NCBI GenBank assembly: GCA_030435675.1
Contig: CM059624.1
Span: 11,432,769 to 11,496,768, forward strand
Length of the DNA stretch: 64,000 bases
DNA from: Steinernema hermaphroditum
Taxonomy: Eukaryota > Nematoda > Chromadorea > Rhabditida > Steinernematidae
Direction of reading: 5' to 3'
The notes below the pieces were generated by a model. The model was not told where the DNA came from and did not search any database. It saw only the letters and a program-made list of their open reading frames with translations. Below are positions 11,027 to 21,289 of this stretch, one piece after another. Made by a program: the position numbers and the translations under genes. The number at the start of each line of letters is the position of its first letter. Position 1 is the first letter of the stretch.

Positions 11027-12160
11027 GAAGCTGATCTTCGTTGTGGGTAGTGCTTCTAACATTACTGGCACCTGAATAAATGCAAAAAGTCATTCGTTGA
11101 TGCTCACTTACTTTTTGAGCAATCCGTGCACATAAAATGAAACAAAAAAGAAGAATTTTCAAGCTCTCAAAGCGATAATAGTACAACAAAACAGTGTGAG
11201 AATTAGAACAGTCCTCGAACTTTACATATTAGCGGGATGAAGGGCTGACTCTGGTAGAGGCGTTGATAGTGGGACATATTGAGTAAAATGGAAACCATGT
11301 CGTGTGGAAACTGTGAACCTGACATTTTCAGCGGTCGAGAGGTCGGGTTTACACCCAAGAAGTGTCTATAATGTGTCTACATGGATCATACTATCGGAAA
11401 GATCCAAAAGAAGAGTAGCGCGCCTTACTGTAAACAAGTCACAAAAGGTGCACAAACCCCACACTCGTAGTCCTTCGTGATACGAAGGTTAAACTCACTG
11501 ATTAAGTCAACTAAACATTGTGTCTGCAGATCTCTGTGCTAGCTTAAAACTCCACTTTCATATATTCGGTAATAATTCCAATGCACAAGATGACGTGTTC
11601 GGTACAACGGTCTTTCTGTCAACATTCTGACGGCAACGACCACGCCTGATAACGTCCTGATGCGGTTTCGGTTTCCCACGTGCGATCGCTCCCTTTTTCT
11701 CAAATGTTTACTGACAATTTCAAAAGGCTATAACCTAATGTTGCCGATCTCTGAACGATGGTTTTGCACCAGACTGCTCTTTGGACAATTGTCCATAAAG
11801 CTTGGTTTGGCCAGAATTTCACGCCACATTTCTCCGATATTTTATGTGAAAATATAAACGTAAACAAGGTAACTGCATGTATTCTGTTTGCCGTTTACAA
11901 ACAAAGCAACATGATTCACAAGGAGGCCTACTTGAACGAGAGTGAGTGTCGCCAATGGGTGAAGAGGAAACCGTCGAAGCGGCTTCGGTTCCATTGTTAC
12001 CATTGTCGCCAGCTCGGATACCAAACCACGTTTGTGTTCTGATCAAAATAAAAATATTCCCTTGACAAACACTTTCATCACGTGACCAGAAATCACACAT
12101 TACGGACAATAATAGCTGCGATAGGGAAGCCAATACGTGCAGCACCTCCCAACGAATCAG
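11027..12160. other. intergenic, nothing recognised
   Basis: About 1.1 kb between two related TIL genes. A polyadenylation-type AATAAA lies near 11074. Short frames at 11660-12042 lack signal peptide, domain or splice support. Confidence 0.4.
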
Positions 12161-12168
12161 CATAAATA
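12161..12168 (+). promoter_or_regulatory. TATA-like box of TIL gene 12204
   Basis: CATAAATA, 43 bp before the ATG at 12204. Same box, spacing and flanks as gene 9440. Confidence 0.6.
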
Positions 12169-12203
12169 GCCACCATCGCCACCTTTCAGTATCAGAGCAA
12201 ATC

Positions 12204-12962
12204 ATGGCTTCTCAGAAGACTGTAAGTCACCTAATTTCTTTAGGTCTATAAGACGACCACTTTAGATTCTTCTCTCCTTCCTACTCTTCGGACTCGTTCT
12301 TGCCGGCAAGCGTCCTCCCAGTAAGCTTTCAAAGCCGACCTGACTTCAGAACCGACTTTCAGCCTGTCCCAAGAATGAAATCTGGCTCAGCTGCGGGACC
12401 TGCGAAACAACTTGCGAGAATCCTGTGCGGCCTTGTACATTAGAGTGCAAGAAACCCGGCTGCTACTGCCCCTCTTCGAAAGGATTCGTTCGGGATGCTA
12501 ACGGTCACTGCATTCATCTCTCCGAGTGCAAACACGGTACGTCTCCTCATGCCTGAGCAAGTCAAAATCACGGAGATTTTAGAGTGTGGACTGAATGAGG
12601 AGTGGCGCCAGTGTGCCACCTGTGAGCGAACCTGTCAGAATCCGAACCCCATCTGCACCATGGAGTGCAAGCCCGCTCGCTGTATGTGCAAGCAAGGATA
12701 CGTCCGCGATTCCTCTGGTACCTGCATCCCCGAGAAGGACTGTGGTCAGCAAGGGAAATGCGGCGAACACGAGCACTACGCCGTGGGAGAGTGCCTTGCT
12801 CCCTGTGAGCGTAGCTGCCGCACTCTGCACGACGACCATCTCATCTGTCCCGCCGTTTGCGTTCTGTCCTGGTGCTACTGTGACGAAGGATACGTTCGCA
12901 ACGACAGTGGCCAATGCATCCCTATTCAGGATTGCCCCGCCACCAACCCTATCAAAAGCTAA
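12204..12962 (+). CDS. secreted protein with three TIL domains
   Basis: Exon 1 MASQKT, exon 2 signal core (ILLSFLLFGLVLAG), then TIL1 (CPKNEIWLSC, predicted P1 Leu in PCTLEC) in its own exon. A long last exon holds TIL2 (CGLNEEWRQC, P1 Met) and TIL3 (CGEHEHYAVGEC, P1 Ala in ICPAVC). TIL3 has a longer first loop and is of another lineage than TIL1-2. The promoter, first exon and first two domains are clearly paralogous to gene 9440, so the two genes come from one tandem duplication followed by gain and loss of domains. No six-Cys tail is present. The stop is TAA at 12960. Confidence 0.9.
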
Positions 12963-13016
12963 AATTTGAACTTGATGCTTTTATGTTCCTAATAAAGCTT
13001 TGGCACCTGGTGTCCA

Positions 13017-13219
13017 ACCTTTTCAGCATCATTGTTATTTATGGAGAGTCCGTCTTCATTCCGTCCTCTGTGTCATGCTTTCACAGGCTGTTCGTTGGAC
13101 ATCACAGATAGCGAATCCGGTTGATTGTCCTGACATTGACTGATCTGCGCTACCACTATTATTCCTGGTCGAATCAACAAGTGCGGACCTTTTCAGCATC
13201 ATTGTTATTTATGGAGAGT
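13017..13219 (+). repeat. 33-bp direct repeat, two copies 170 bp apart
   Basis: Identical 33-bp segments at 13017-13049 and 13187-13219 (core TTTTCAGCATCATTGTTATT). The first follows the 3' end of gene 12204 and the second immediately precedes gene 13246, so this may be the scar of a local duplication that created or moved the latter. Confidence 0.85.
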
Positions 13220-13245
13220 TGGCGCTCATTGTTTATGATTCCATC

Positions 13246-13632
13246 ATGCTGGGATGGTTTGTGTTTCTGGCTTTCCTCTCCATGAAGCTCCGGAGTAATT
13301 GCGCAACCACCCGGATGCCAATTGAGTACGGGACAGGTAGAGAACAATCATTTCCTGTCCGTGTTGAACGTATCCTTTTAGTGCCCCCATGTGGTGACGG
13401 AGAAGTCCTGACGAACTGCACTTACTGTGATGTGGACTGTCCTCGCTCCAGCTGGATTTCGACCTGCATGCTCAACTGCGGACTCAAATGTTCCTGCAAA
13501 GAGAGTTAGTACTCTGCCGCTACCGTCATTTCCAAATTTCTTGTAGATTATGTGCGCGTTAGCGGCAACCGATGTGTCACAATTCCGGACTGTTTCTCAG
13601 GTTCATTCACAACCGTCCCCCCGTGTCAGTGA
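13246..13632 (+). CDS. secreted protein with one divergent TIL domain
   Basis: Three exons. Exon 1 (ATG 13246) gives a signal peptide MLGWFVFLAFLSMKL. Exon 2 carries most of a TIL domain (CGDGEVLTNCTYCDVDC, reactive loop TCMLNC, predicted P1 Leu, then CSC). Exon 3 completes it (YVRVSGNRCVTIPDC) and ends in a short tail with PPCQ. An intron inside the domain after the CSCKE segment is unusual: most TIL genes here keep the domain in one exon, but genes 46139, 47391 and 50040 also split it there. The domain lacks the usual NE-W motif after the first cysteine. Confidence 0.75.
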
Positions 13633-13736
13633 TTTCTACAAATCACACTCCAGAACCCGCCCAATATTCTGATTTAATAAAGATAAACCCGGCTGCGCGC
13701 GAATTCGCGCCCTCCAGGTACTAAAAGCCAATTAGC

Positions 13737-13833
13737 CTGTAGCCCTGCGGGCGGCAAGATTGGCGCTCATGGATAGGGATGAAGTTGGGGCCAAAAAACT
13801 GTAGCCCTGCGGGCGGCAAGGTTGGCGCTCATG
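13737..13833 (+). repeat. 35-bp tandem repeat, two copies at 62-bp period
   Basis: Two copies (13737-13771, 13799-13833) with one mismatch, core GTAGCCCTGCGGGCGGCAAG. GC-rich in an otherwise AT-rich spacer and followed by A-rich low-complexity sequence. Confidence 0.8.
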
Positions 13834-14019
13834 TAAATAGTGGGCGAAAAAGTGGGTAAAGGCTAAAGTGGGCGAAAAAACTGTAAAGTTTCAGGAAATT
13901 CGAACCGAAAACACTGCTGGTTACAAAATAGGCAAAAAATCACTCAAAAACAGCAAAAAAAAAATCAAAGCCTAGCATCACCAGAGAGATAGTGGAAGTA
14001 GAGCACTACCGTCTCAACT

Positions 14020-14150
14020 GTCTGTGTGGCTCATTGCGAACGTTCTCTGTTTGTAAGCGGGCGGTGTCGGGTTCGGTTCCCCTCGGGGTCCTTATTTTGT
14101 GTGGGTGTTTCCGCCGTGCGCACGGAAAAACACACACACACACACAGACC
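14020..14150 (+). mobile_element. tRNA-like (SINE-type) sequence followed by (CA)n
   Basis: TGGCTCATTGCG at 14027 resembles a pol III A box and GGTTCGGTTCC at 14070 a B box, 43 bp apart as in tRNAs. The cloverleaf is not closed, so it is not an intact tRNA. A CA run (14131-14146) follows. It is either a tRNA-derived SINE or a decayed tRNA gene. Confidence 0.4.
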
Positions 14151-15309
14151 AACGGACCCGTCGGTTCTCCATTTATATATAGGGGATGAACAACAATACC
14201 ATAATCCCTCACCTTAGCTGTGCAGCTTCTCCGCCTGTTCCTTGCAAAGATTCCGTATGAATTAGTATTATCAAAATAGCAGTTTTTCTAACAGTTTATA
14301 CTCTCGCATCCACGGTGCATATACGAAACGAACCTCATAAATCCGTTAAATCCTGTAAAAGTTATAGCCACTGAAAAAGGGAAAAATTCCATATATCAAT
14401 ACGATTATTTTTTGAGCACTTTTGGCCCTAGCGATAACAACACAAATAAAGGATTAACTTGCGAAAGAGGTTTTGATCTTTAATCATAAATCAGAATTTA
14501 ATCCACATGAAAGCGATTTTTCCGAACGTGATCAATGCCTTTTGTTGCTCTTGAAGCCTCATGCTCACCAACGCAAATATGATCTTCGTGGAGGCTTTGA
14601 AATGTACTGGAAGTATTAAAAAATATAAACGATCTTTTTAATATCACCTACACAAAGTAGTCATTTTGAATTCTCTAGCACATAGAACTTCGAGGATGCT
14701 CGAGAGCCAATCTTGTCTATCTTCAATGATAACAAGGCGCTTTCTTTTTTAAATGTCATTTATGTTAGAGACGGCTGCTGGAAGATCTTCGGCTGGGCTC
14801 TTCGGAAGCGGACAAAGAACGGCCTGTGAAAAGTTGTTTTGGAACTTCTAGGCAGTGTTTACAATCTCCTTCAATGTTTATCGACGGTGGGACAAAGAAG
14901 TTGTTTGCCACAGTCAGATTGCTTTTCAGTCAGATTTCCCCTAAAACACAAAATCTTTTTTTTGGAATCCGCCATAATTACGCAGTACAGATTGCACGCA
15001 TGAAGTGCACGGCTCAAACACTGGCATTAGTCCCTAATCCAGCAATTAACGGTCGTCACACGACCCGGAACTCAACATGTGGCTGAGTCATCGGTTGTTT
15101 GCGCCGATGTTTATTCGCCGAAAGCCTTCGAAAACTGTGTTTTGCTCCGAAAACCGAGAAACGGTCGCTGCGAAATCGTTTTTGAGTTTACCGAGCGGGA
15201 GCCAGGCAGAGATCACACTTCATTGGGTTTCTCGTTTCTGTGGCATTGGGCAGACGGACACAAACGGCGGCGATGCGTCATAGGGGTGGGGTAAACAGGC
15301 CGCCGGCTG
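14151..15309. other. intergenic, nothing recognised
   Basis: About 1.2 kb of AT-rich sequence. Frames at 14826-15294 carry no signal peptide, domain or splice evidence. Confidence 0.4.
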
Positions 15310-15317
15310 TATAAAAG
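15310..15317 (+). promoter_or_regulatory. TATA box of TIL gene 15354
   Basis: TATAAAAG, 44 bp before the ATG: a textbook TATA box and the clearest of the cluster. Confidence 0.7.
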
Positions 15318-15353
15318 CAGATCGCGGGGAATCGGTGGCAGTGACGGAAAGAA

Positions 15354-16868
15354 ATGGCTTCTCAACAAATGGTTTGTGTTGACGTTGTGATGTGAATAAA
15401 GCGCTGTGTTTAGATTATCTTGGCGCTCTTTGTTGTGGCGGCCGCATTGGCTCAGACCACTCCAAGTAGGTCCCGATCACTAGACACAAACTCTCGAGAT
15501 TTAGAATGTCGGGAGAATGAAGAATGGACGGAATGCGCAACGTGTGAAGGAACCTGCGATAATCCGAGGCCCGTTTGTACGCGAGAGTGTAAGGACCCTA
15601 AGTGCCTCTGTCCTGCCCACAAGGGTTTCGTGAGGTTTGGATACACCGGCAAGTGTGTTCCGTCTTCGCAGTGCCCAACATTCGAGAGTAAGTGGCCTTG
15701 ATGTTTACATGGTGACTGATGGCGTGTGATCCTCTTTTCGAAAAGAGACAAAAATAGCGAAACAGTTGCCGGGTAAACAACGCATTTTCTTAGAATTAGA
15801 AGCAGCTGTTGATGCTTTAACTAGACGAACAATTTCGAGAGCTATGTTAAAAAAACAAGGAAAGCATTCAGGTATGGTTACTGTAATCAATCGGTGTGTT
15901 GAGAGTCATCAACGTTGCCTCAGGATTTGCCGTCTATGGCTAAATTAAATAGGCTAGGTCCTTTGGTGAGTTAAAGCTTTCGAAGGTTAAAGCTATAGCA
16001 AATCTTGATGTTTCCCAATAATAAATTTTTGTGTTAGGAAGGTCAATAAGCGTGTTCCATCAAAACGTACTCCAGCACCCATCTATAAAGTTGTTGTTCT
16101 TTACAGAAAACAGGATCCTGTATTAAATAGCTGACTTTAGAGCCCGCTAAGCGCAGCGTTGAGCCGAAATGTGGAGAAAACGAGGTATGGAATGAGTGCG
16201 GTGGATGCGAACAACTCTGTGAAAACCCCATTCGTGCCTGTCCCGCAATGTGCCACGTCGGATGTGAATGCAAACAAGGATTCGTCCGCGGATGGGATCG
16301 TAAATGTATCGCCAAGACCGAGTGCACGGCTCATCCAGAATGTAAGACTCTCCTGAATTAGAGCAACCACAGGAGAACCATTAAGGCGCCTCTACCACGT
16401 GCCCCTCTGGAACAAAATGCGTCTACCAGCCGAAACAGTGTATCATGGCTCCTTGTCCTCAAGTTGGATGCGCTCCCATCGACGAAGCTCCTGCACCAGG
16501 TTAATCGGTGAAGCCAACTGCCATGACAGCCTCTATTTTCAGTCGAAAAACGTGAATTCAATCCTCTGAACACGACGTGCGGGGAAAACGAGAAGTGGAC
16601 CTACTGCGGCAGCTGCGAGGAACGCTGCGAGCTCCCTCGTGGAGAGAAGTTCCTCGCGTGCACCCTGGAGTGTCGCCAGCAGTGTGAGTGTGTCTCCGGA
16701 TACGTTCGCGGCTGGGACCAGAAATGCATCAAGAAGAGCGAGTGCACCGCTCACCCCGAATGCGCGGTCACCCTGTGTGCACCGGGAACTCGCTGTGTGT
16801 GGGATCCCAAGAATTGTCTTGTCGCCCCTTGCCCTCAAGTGTCTTGCCTTGAGACTGAAAAGAACTAG
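15354..16868 (+). CDS. secreted protein: TIL1 - TIL2 - tail - TIL3 - tail
   Basis: Exon 1 MASQQM, exon 2 signal core (IILALFVVAAALAQ), exon 3 TIL1 (CRENEEWTEC, predicted P1 Arg in VCTREC). A 453-nt intron (15688-16140) follows. Next come TIL2 (CGENEVWNEC, P1 Ala in ACPAMC), a six-Cys module exon (TTCPSGTKCVYQP, PCPQVGC), and a last exon with TIL3 (CGENEKWTYC, P1 Leu in ACTLEC) and a second six-Cys module (GTRCVWDP, PCPQVSC). The TIL-plus-module unit is thus itself duplicated, which shows that the pair is an inherited unit. TIL2 and TIL3 share the RGW-KC signature with the last TIL of genes 7366 and 9440. The stop is TAG at 16866. Confidence 0.85.
15688..16140 (+). other. unusually long intron with possible inserted gene fragment
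   Basis: This intron is about ten times the local norm. It includes an open frame 15766-15948 (ELEAAVDALTRRTISRAMLK) and later a frame with KRVPSKRTPAPIYKVVVLY. Both are AT-rich at third positions, unlike the GC-rich TIL exons. A perfect 16-bp palindrome CTCTTTTCGAAAAGAG lies near 15732. I do not recognise the protein fragments. It could be the relic of a mobile element or a processed gene piece. Confidence 0.4.
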
Positions 16869-17486
16869 AAGAAGTTGCTTGATTAATGACCAAAGTCGAA
16901 TAATAAACATTGTTACTCGACCACAAAGAAAACTTCGGTTTTAGCAAATTGACATATGAACCCGATCTCAAGACACTGAATATGAATAGGCAATCTTGTA
17001 AGGAAGTTCTGGTTGATCAGATAAGATTAGGTATATGAGAGGGCGAGAGACAGAAGATGTTAATAACCTTCTTGTAATAAGCTGTTTCTGTTTCTTTTCA
17101 AGCATAAGAAGAACTATCGATCAACCTTAGGCAAAAGATATGTACGAAGAGCAGGTTGCAAACACGTCCATAATTACCCCCTCAAAGGATTTTTCTTACA
17201 AAATAGGCCGATTTTTTATGCGCAACGAGCCGCAACGTAGTAACCGAGCCATAAGTAAAGAAGTAAGTCATTAAACAACAGTCATTATAGATAGAAGCAG
17301 TACTCTCAACTCCTCTATTCTTCTACCACAGTTAGAAGCTTGGCTTCATTTTTGGAAATAAATGCTATCAAAAATCTACATTGGTTATTATTCGTCTTTA
17401 TTTACGTATGAAAAAAAGAACTTGTTGAAAATGATATTAATTACTCAGTTATTAGTACGGTGCACATTGAAGAAAGAGGATGCAGT
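16869..17486. other. intergenic, nothing recognised
   Basis: About 620 bp between convergent TIL genes. AATAAA-type signals occur near 16900 (+). No gene is seen. Confidence 0.4.
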
Positions 17487-18016
17487 TTAAGAACAATCTT
17501 CGAGGCGGACACACTTCTCGCCGTCCAAGGCGAGTGCTTCGCTAAGAGGACAATAGCACTTCGAAGGTTTCATTCCAATCATGGGAGTCGGGAATTCGCA
17601 GATTCTCTCGAACAATGGCTTCTCAGAGCGAACTTCGTTTTCGTTGCATTCTGGAACATCTAGAAATTATTTTTATGACATTAATCTGCTGAGATACCCG
17701 AAGGTGCAGAAGTAGGCGGCAGAGTTCCATCGACGGGACACTCATTGAGGGGAACGCACTTCGCTTCAGAGGTTATCGCAAATCCTTTCTCGTGAGAGCA
17801 GTAACATTTGGTGGAGCTAGTGTAGTTGAACGAGACTGAGTCGTTACAGGTTCTTTGCATGAGAGCCGTTTCGGAGAACTCCTCGTTTTCGTCACACACT
17901 AAAGAACCGCGTATCTTCTAAATTGCAATATGGAATATACCGTTGGTGGTTTTAGCATAAGCAGAGGTGAAGACGAGCAGGGAGAAGGAGAGAAGGACGC
18001 AAGCTTTGAAGGTCAT
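17487..18016 (-). CDS. secreted protein with two degenerate (six-Cys) TIL-like domains
   Basis: Three exons. Exon 1 (ATG at 18016) is a signal peptide (MTFKACVLLSFSLLVFTSAY). Exon 2 encodes CDENEEFSET, RTCNDS, TKCYC and KCVPLNEC. After a 39-nt intron, exon 3 encodes CNENEVRSEK, RICEFP, SKCYC and KCVRLEDC. Both repeats keep the TIL start (C-x-ENE), the CYC pair and the terminal KCV-LxxC, but they lack the cysteines of the first and reactive loops, leaving six of ten. They also lack an obvious reactive site. A stop would follow exon 2 if the intron were retained. A TATA-like TATAAAG lies at 18052-18058 (-). The protein probably derives from TIL inhibitors but has lost or changed function. Confidence 0.75.
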
Positions 18017-18784
18017 GACGATTTCGATAATTTTCTGCTGGCATAACACTGCTTTATACTGGTGTAATGTATGGACAGCTGCCCACCCTTTGTTTGTTAA
18101 AAAGGGATCAAGGTCCAATATTTTTTACTGTAGTTTCCTCAGTCGTGACACAAAGTGCTTAGCAGTCCGGCCAGACCAAAGCTGAACACACAGCAAGAGG
18201 TCAGCACTTCACCAGCTGAGCCAGCAAGGAAAAGCAGATGTTTTTGCAGACTTATGGTAATGTTTAACACGACTGTACCGATACTCATATACGATCACTG
18301 GGGACACTGAAAGACCCGTTTAATACTGGCGTTTAAAAACAACTATTGCATCCACGACTTCAAATATAAGTTCATGTAGATGGTATATGAACTTAGCTGT
18401 AACCCTGTTATTTTTCACTTCAACCTCCCAGGCCAATCAATGCATCAGGTTCGTGGCACCTGTGGCTAATCCATCTCGAAAATAAAAGCCAACTCATAAC
18501 AAATGCCAAATGTTGACCACATGAGGACAGCTTATTATTTGCAAAGATTTTGTGCTCAGGTTTGCGAGTCATACCTAGATCTCTAACATTGTCTCCGACG
18601 ATGGGTCCGATGTTATAGCAAAAACTGCATTAATTTTGTCGCTTTGCTTTATTTAATGTCCATATGCTATTACTTTATACGGATTCACACTTTATAGAAC
18701 AAAGCAAGGTTCACAACACCAGTTGCATCATGGAAGGTCGACTTTGGTTAACTCACGTTGCCGTTTCATATGTGGGTCTTTCCC

Positions 18785-18870
18785 CAGCGATCGGTCGGGT
18801 CCGTTCGCTCTCTAAGAAATGGGTTGAGTGAGCCGTTCTTATCATAGTAATGGCGCAAACCAGAAGAAGA
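18785..18870 (+). repeat. dispersed GC-rich repeat, copy B
   Basis: Starts GCGATCGGTCGGGTCCGTTC and continues CGCTCTCTAAGAAATGGGTTG, as in copies C (37434) and E (48855, inverted). The 3' half is diverged. Surrounding DNA (18017-18971) holds no gene I can support. Confidence 0.6.
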
Positions 18871-18971
18871 CCGGCGACTACAGTGTGATGCCTATACATC
18901 ATTCTGCATTTATGTTATCCGTTTTATGACTTATTATACATGAAAATTAAAGCTGGATGAAACAGTCCCGA

Positions 18972-19452
18972 CTAAAAGTGAACACAAACTGGCTTCTCCT
19001 CACAGGGCTTGGTGAGATCGGGGCACGGCTTCACATGCTGTGGCTCACAGTAGGTGCCCGCGCGGCATTTGAATCCTTTGCAAACTGAAATACACGGTTT
19101 TATCTGCTACGGATGAGAAATATACCGTCGATGGGGTTAGGTGGACGACATCTTTCTTTTTCAATGCAGCGCCCGTTCTTCCTAACAAAACCGTCCGAAG
19201 GATTGCAGAAGCAGCCGGCCGGTCGGCACATCCTCGTACACACAGGCTCGGGATTCTCGCACGTTCCCTCACAGGCGCGGCATTGAACGAAGTACTCGTT
19301 CTCGGGACAGTCTCTAATCACACGACCTAGAGGGACGCGTCAAGGAGGGACTCAAACAGAGACAAACAACCTCCATTGCGAAGTTTGGTCACGTTAGCCA
19401 AAGCGACGCCAGCAATAATGAGGATAAGGAAGGTTTGCCTCGAGACGATCAT
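18972..19452 (-). CDS. secreted protein with one TIL domain and six-Cys tail
   Basis: Three exons. Exon 1 (ATG 19452) is a signal peptide (MIVSRQTFLILIIAGVALAN). Exon 2 holds the TIL domain (CPENEYFVQCRACEGTC, predicted P1 Arg in VCTRMC, then CFCNPSDGFVR). Exon 3 encodes a short tail, VCKGFKCRAGTYC then KPCPDLTKPCEEKPVC, a divergent form of the six-Cys module with an extra CEEKPVC. Phase-1 joins throughout. A TATA box (TATAAAAG, 19498-19505 minus strand) lies about 50 bp upstream. Arg at P1 predicts a trypsin-like target. Confidence 0.88.
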
Positions 19453-19497
19453 CTTCCGCGAATAGCCACCGCTTCTAAACGGTGATCCCTGGTTGCT

Positions 19498-19505
19498 CTT
19501 TTATA
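19498..19505 (-). promoter_or_regulatory. TATA box of TIL gene 18972-19452
   Basis: TATAAAAG on the minus strand, 46-53 bp before the ATG. Confidence 0.6.
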
Positions 19506-19629
19506 AAGACTCAAAGGACACGATGACTCATCGCCGTAAACAAAAAACAAATGCGTCACGGCTGGCATTGAAGCACGGATACGTGTTTATTACAACGTTG
19601 AACGATCAACAGAACCAGCAAAAGATCGC

Positions 19630-20145
19630 TCAGTGTTCCTCTTCAATCAGGTCGATGCACTTTGGAACGATTTCGCAGACGCTGTCGCGGCAAAGGTCGA
19701 CGTGCGGAACACAGGTTTGAGTGAGCGGACAGAGCACATCGGCGCACACTGAAACGGATTTTTTGATCGATTTTAACGAATTCGATGGAGGGATTCGTTT
19801 GTAATCACTTTTTACAAGATCAACGAGACTACCTTCAGGCGCATTCGGCCTGCAATCTTCCCTCCGAATGCAATTTCCGTCATTGTCCCTGAGGAAGCCC
19901 ATGTAGAAATCACAGTGACAGGCGTGATCATAGCAGAATCTAGGGCAGAGAACGTCTGGCTCGTCGCAGCTTCCTTCACATGTGGCGCAGTGGCGGAAGA
20001 TCTCGTTGGGGCCACAAGTGGCTTCCACTGAAACACTGGTCCTATTCGCTTTTTCTTTAAACATACCTGAGCGATCGTAGAGGTGGCGTGTGAAGATCGG
20101 CTGGAAGACGAGGGCAAGGACAAAGAAAACATTCCAGAGATGCAT
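19630..20145 (-). CDS. secreted protein with one TIL domain and six-Cys tail
   Basis: The translation is open through both introns (39 and 84 nt, multiples of three, no stops), but each has good GT-AG ends (TTTCAG) and removing them restores the family pattern. Exon 1 (ATG 20145): signal MHLWNVFFVLALVFQPIFT. Exon 2: TIL domain CGPNEIFRHCATCEGSC, reactive loop LCPRFC (predicted P1 Arg), CHCDFYMGFLRDNDGNC. Exon 3: tail VCADVLCPLTQTC, LCRDSVCEIVPKC, ending LIEEEH. An intron-retained form would add about 13 and 28 residues. A TATA-like sequence lies near 20188-20195 (-). Confidence 0.85.
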   Translation of the reverse strand: MHLWNVFFVLALVFQPIFTRHLYDRSGMFKEKANRTSVSVEATCGPNEIFRHCATCEGSCDEPDVLCPRFCYDHACHCDFYMGFLRDNDGNCIRREDCRPNAPEGSLVDLVKSDYKRIPPSNSLKSIKKSVSVCADVLCPLTQTCVPHVDLCRDSVCEIVPKCIDLIEEEH

Positions 20146-20523
20146 CGTGCTGGTCCGAGAAAACTGACAAGCCTTCTGATTTCTCTCTATTATAGGCAAT
20201 TTTGCAACAAATTGACAGGTTGTGATGGAGAAGAATGTAAACAGCTTTGCGACGTAAACAGGCGCCGATTATAACCTTCAAAGCGGACGTTTCTCTGCTA
20301 ACTCTGGCGATAACGGCCTTATCGTGTTTTCAAGTGGGGCAGATTATTGTATGGTCTAATGAAAAACTACCAAGCATCACGGATCGTTTGGCGCCGTTCC
20401 AACCAGTTCACTCGGATAAGGTTGCCTGGCTTTGAACTTCGCTCTTTCACAGCTAAGGTTATTAGGAGAGCAGTTCTTTGTGAATGAGTTCATACGCTTG
20501 GATCAACAGTTCCGATATATTGG
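20146..20523. other. intergenic, nothing recognised
   Basis: About 380 bp upstream of gene 19630-20145. Apart from the TATA-like sequence near 20188 I see nothing. Confidence 0.35.
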
Positions 20524-21289
20524 GTCGGAAAATTGAAAATGTCCCATTTTTGATTCGCGTCTATTCCCGTACTGTCTGGTCTGTTTGCAAAGTCAGTGGG
20601 CGGGTTATGTTCGCCACTTATGTGCTCGCCTCGGACGTCCATGGCTATCCCTCATCCATGCGTCAATTATAATTGTTTTACTCATTTATATCACATGACG
20701 AAAAATTTGTCACATGCAAATTGCGAAATGCGATTTGATGACGGGCTTCTTATGTCATTAAGGATGTGATTAGCGGCGACTGCTTTCAACCACATGCACT
20801 GTTGGATCTTGTCTGCAGAATGCACCTATCGTTGTTCCTCTCTCTCCAAAAAAAATCTCCAAAAGATGGCCTTGTCCGACCACCATGTTCTGTTAACTCC
20901 AATGTTTCCGGGAGTTAAGTTATATAACAGGGAATGGGGACATGCAGCATGTGGGCGACACTTACAGCTACCATGCCCACATAGTGACTCCACGAGTTCA
21001 CTTCTACTTTACGAAAACAGAGGCGAAACATTGAAGAAACTGCACATCAGGAATTGTGCCTTAGACCTCATATTTTCAAGTTGACCCTCAGAATGGCTCT
21101 TCATTTTGAGCTGAGAGATTCTTGTTTGAATATTCATATAGCACTCTCTACTAGCCTGGTGCGCTGCGCGACAGGTTAACATCGGTCGAAGTTGTGGAAT
21201 CTGTAGAAGTTGTGGAAAAGTGAGCAAACTTATGTCTTTATAGGGATAAAAGTTACATTTTTAAAATGGGACATTTTCAACTTTCCGAC
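20524..21289. mobile_element. candidate non-autonomous transposon with 27-bp terminal inverted repeats
   Basis: Left end 20524-20550 (GTCGGAAAATTGAAAATG...) is matched by its reverse complement at 21263-21289 with one mismatch. The 766-bp body has no transposase frame. TA dinucleotides lie close to the left end, but an exact target-site duplication is not clear. It is best read as a MITE-like element. Confidence 0.5.

Noticed and set aside
14131..14146. (CA)n run
   Set aside because: Ordinary microsatellite; mentioned only as the tail of the SINE-like element.
20870..20960. Possible 5S rRNA-like segment (GGGAGTTAAGTTA)
   Set aside because: Only a few bases fit; the conserved 5S ends and internal boxes are absent.
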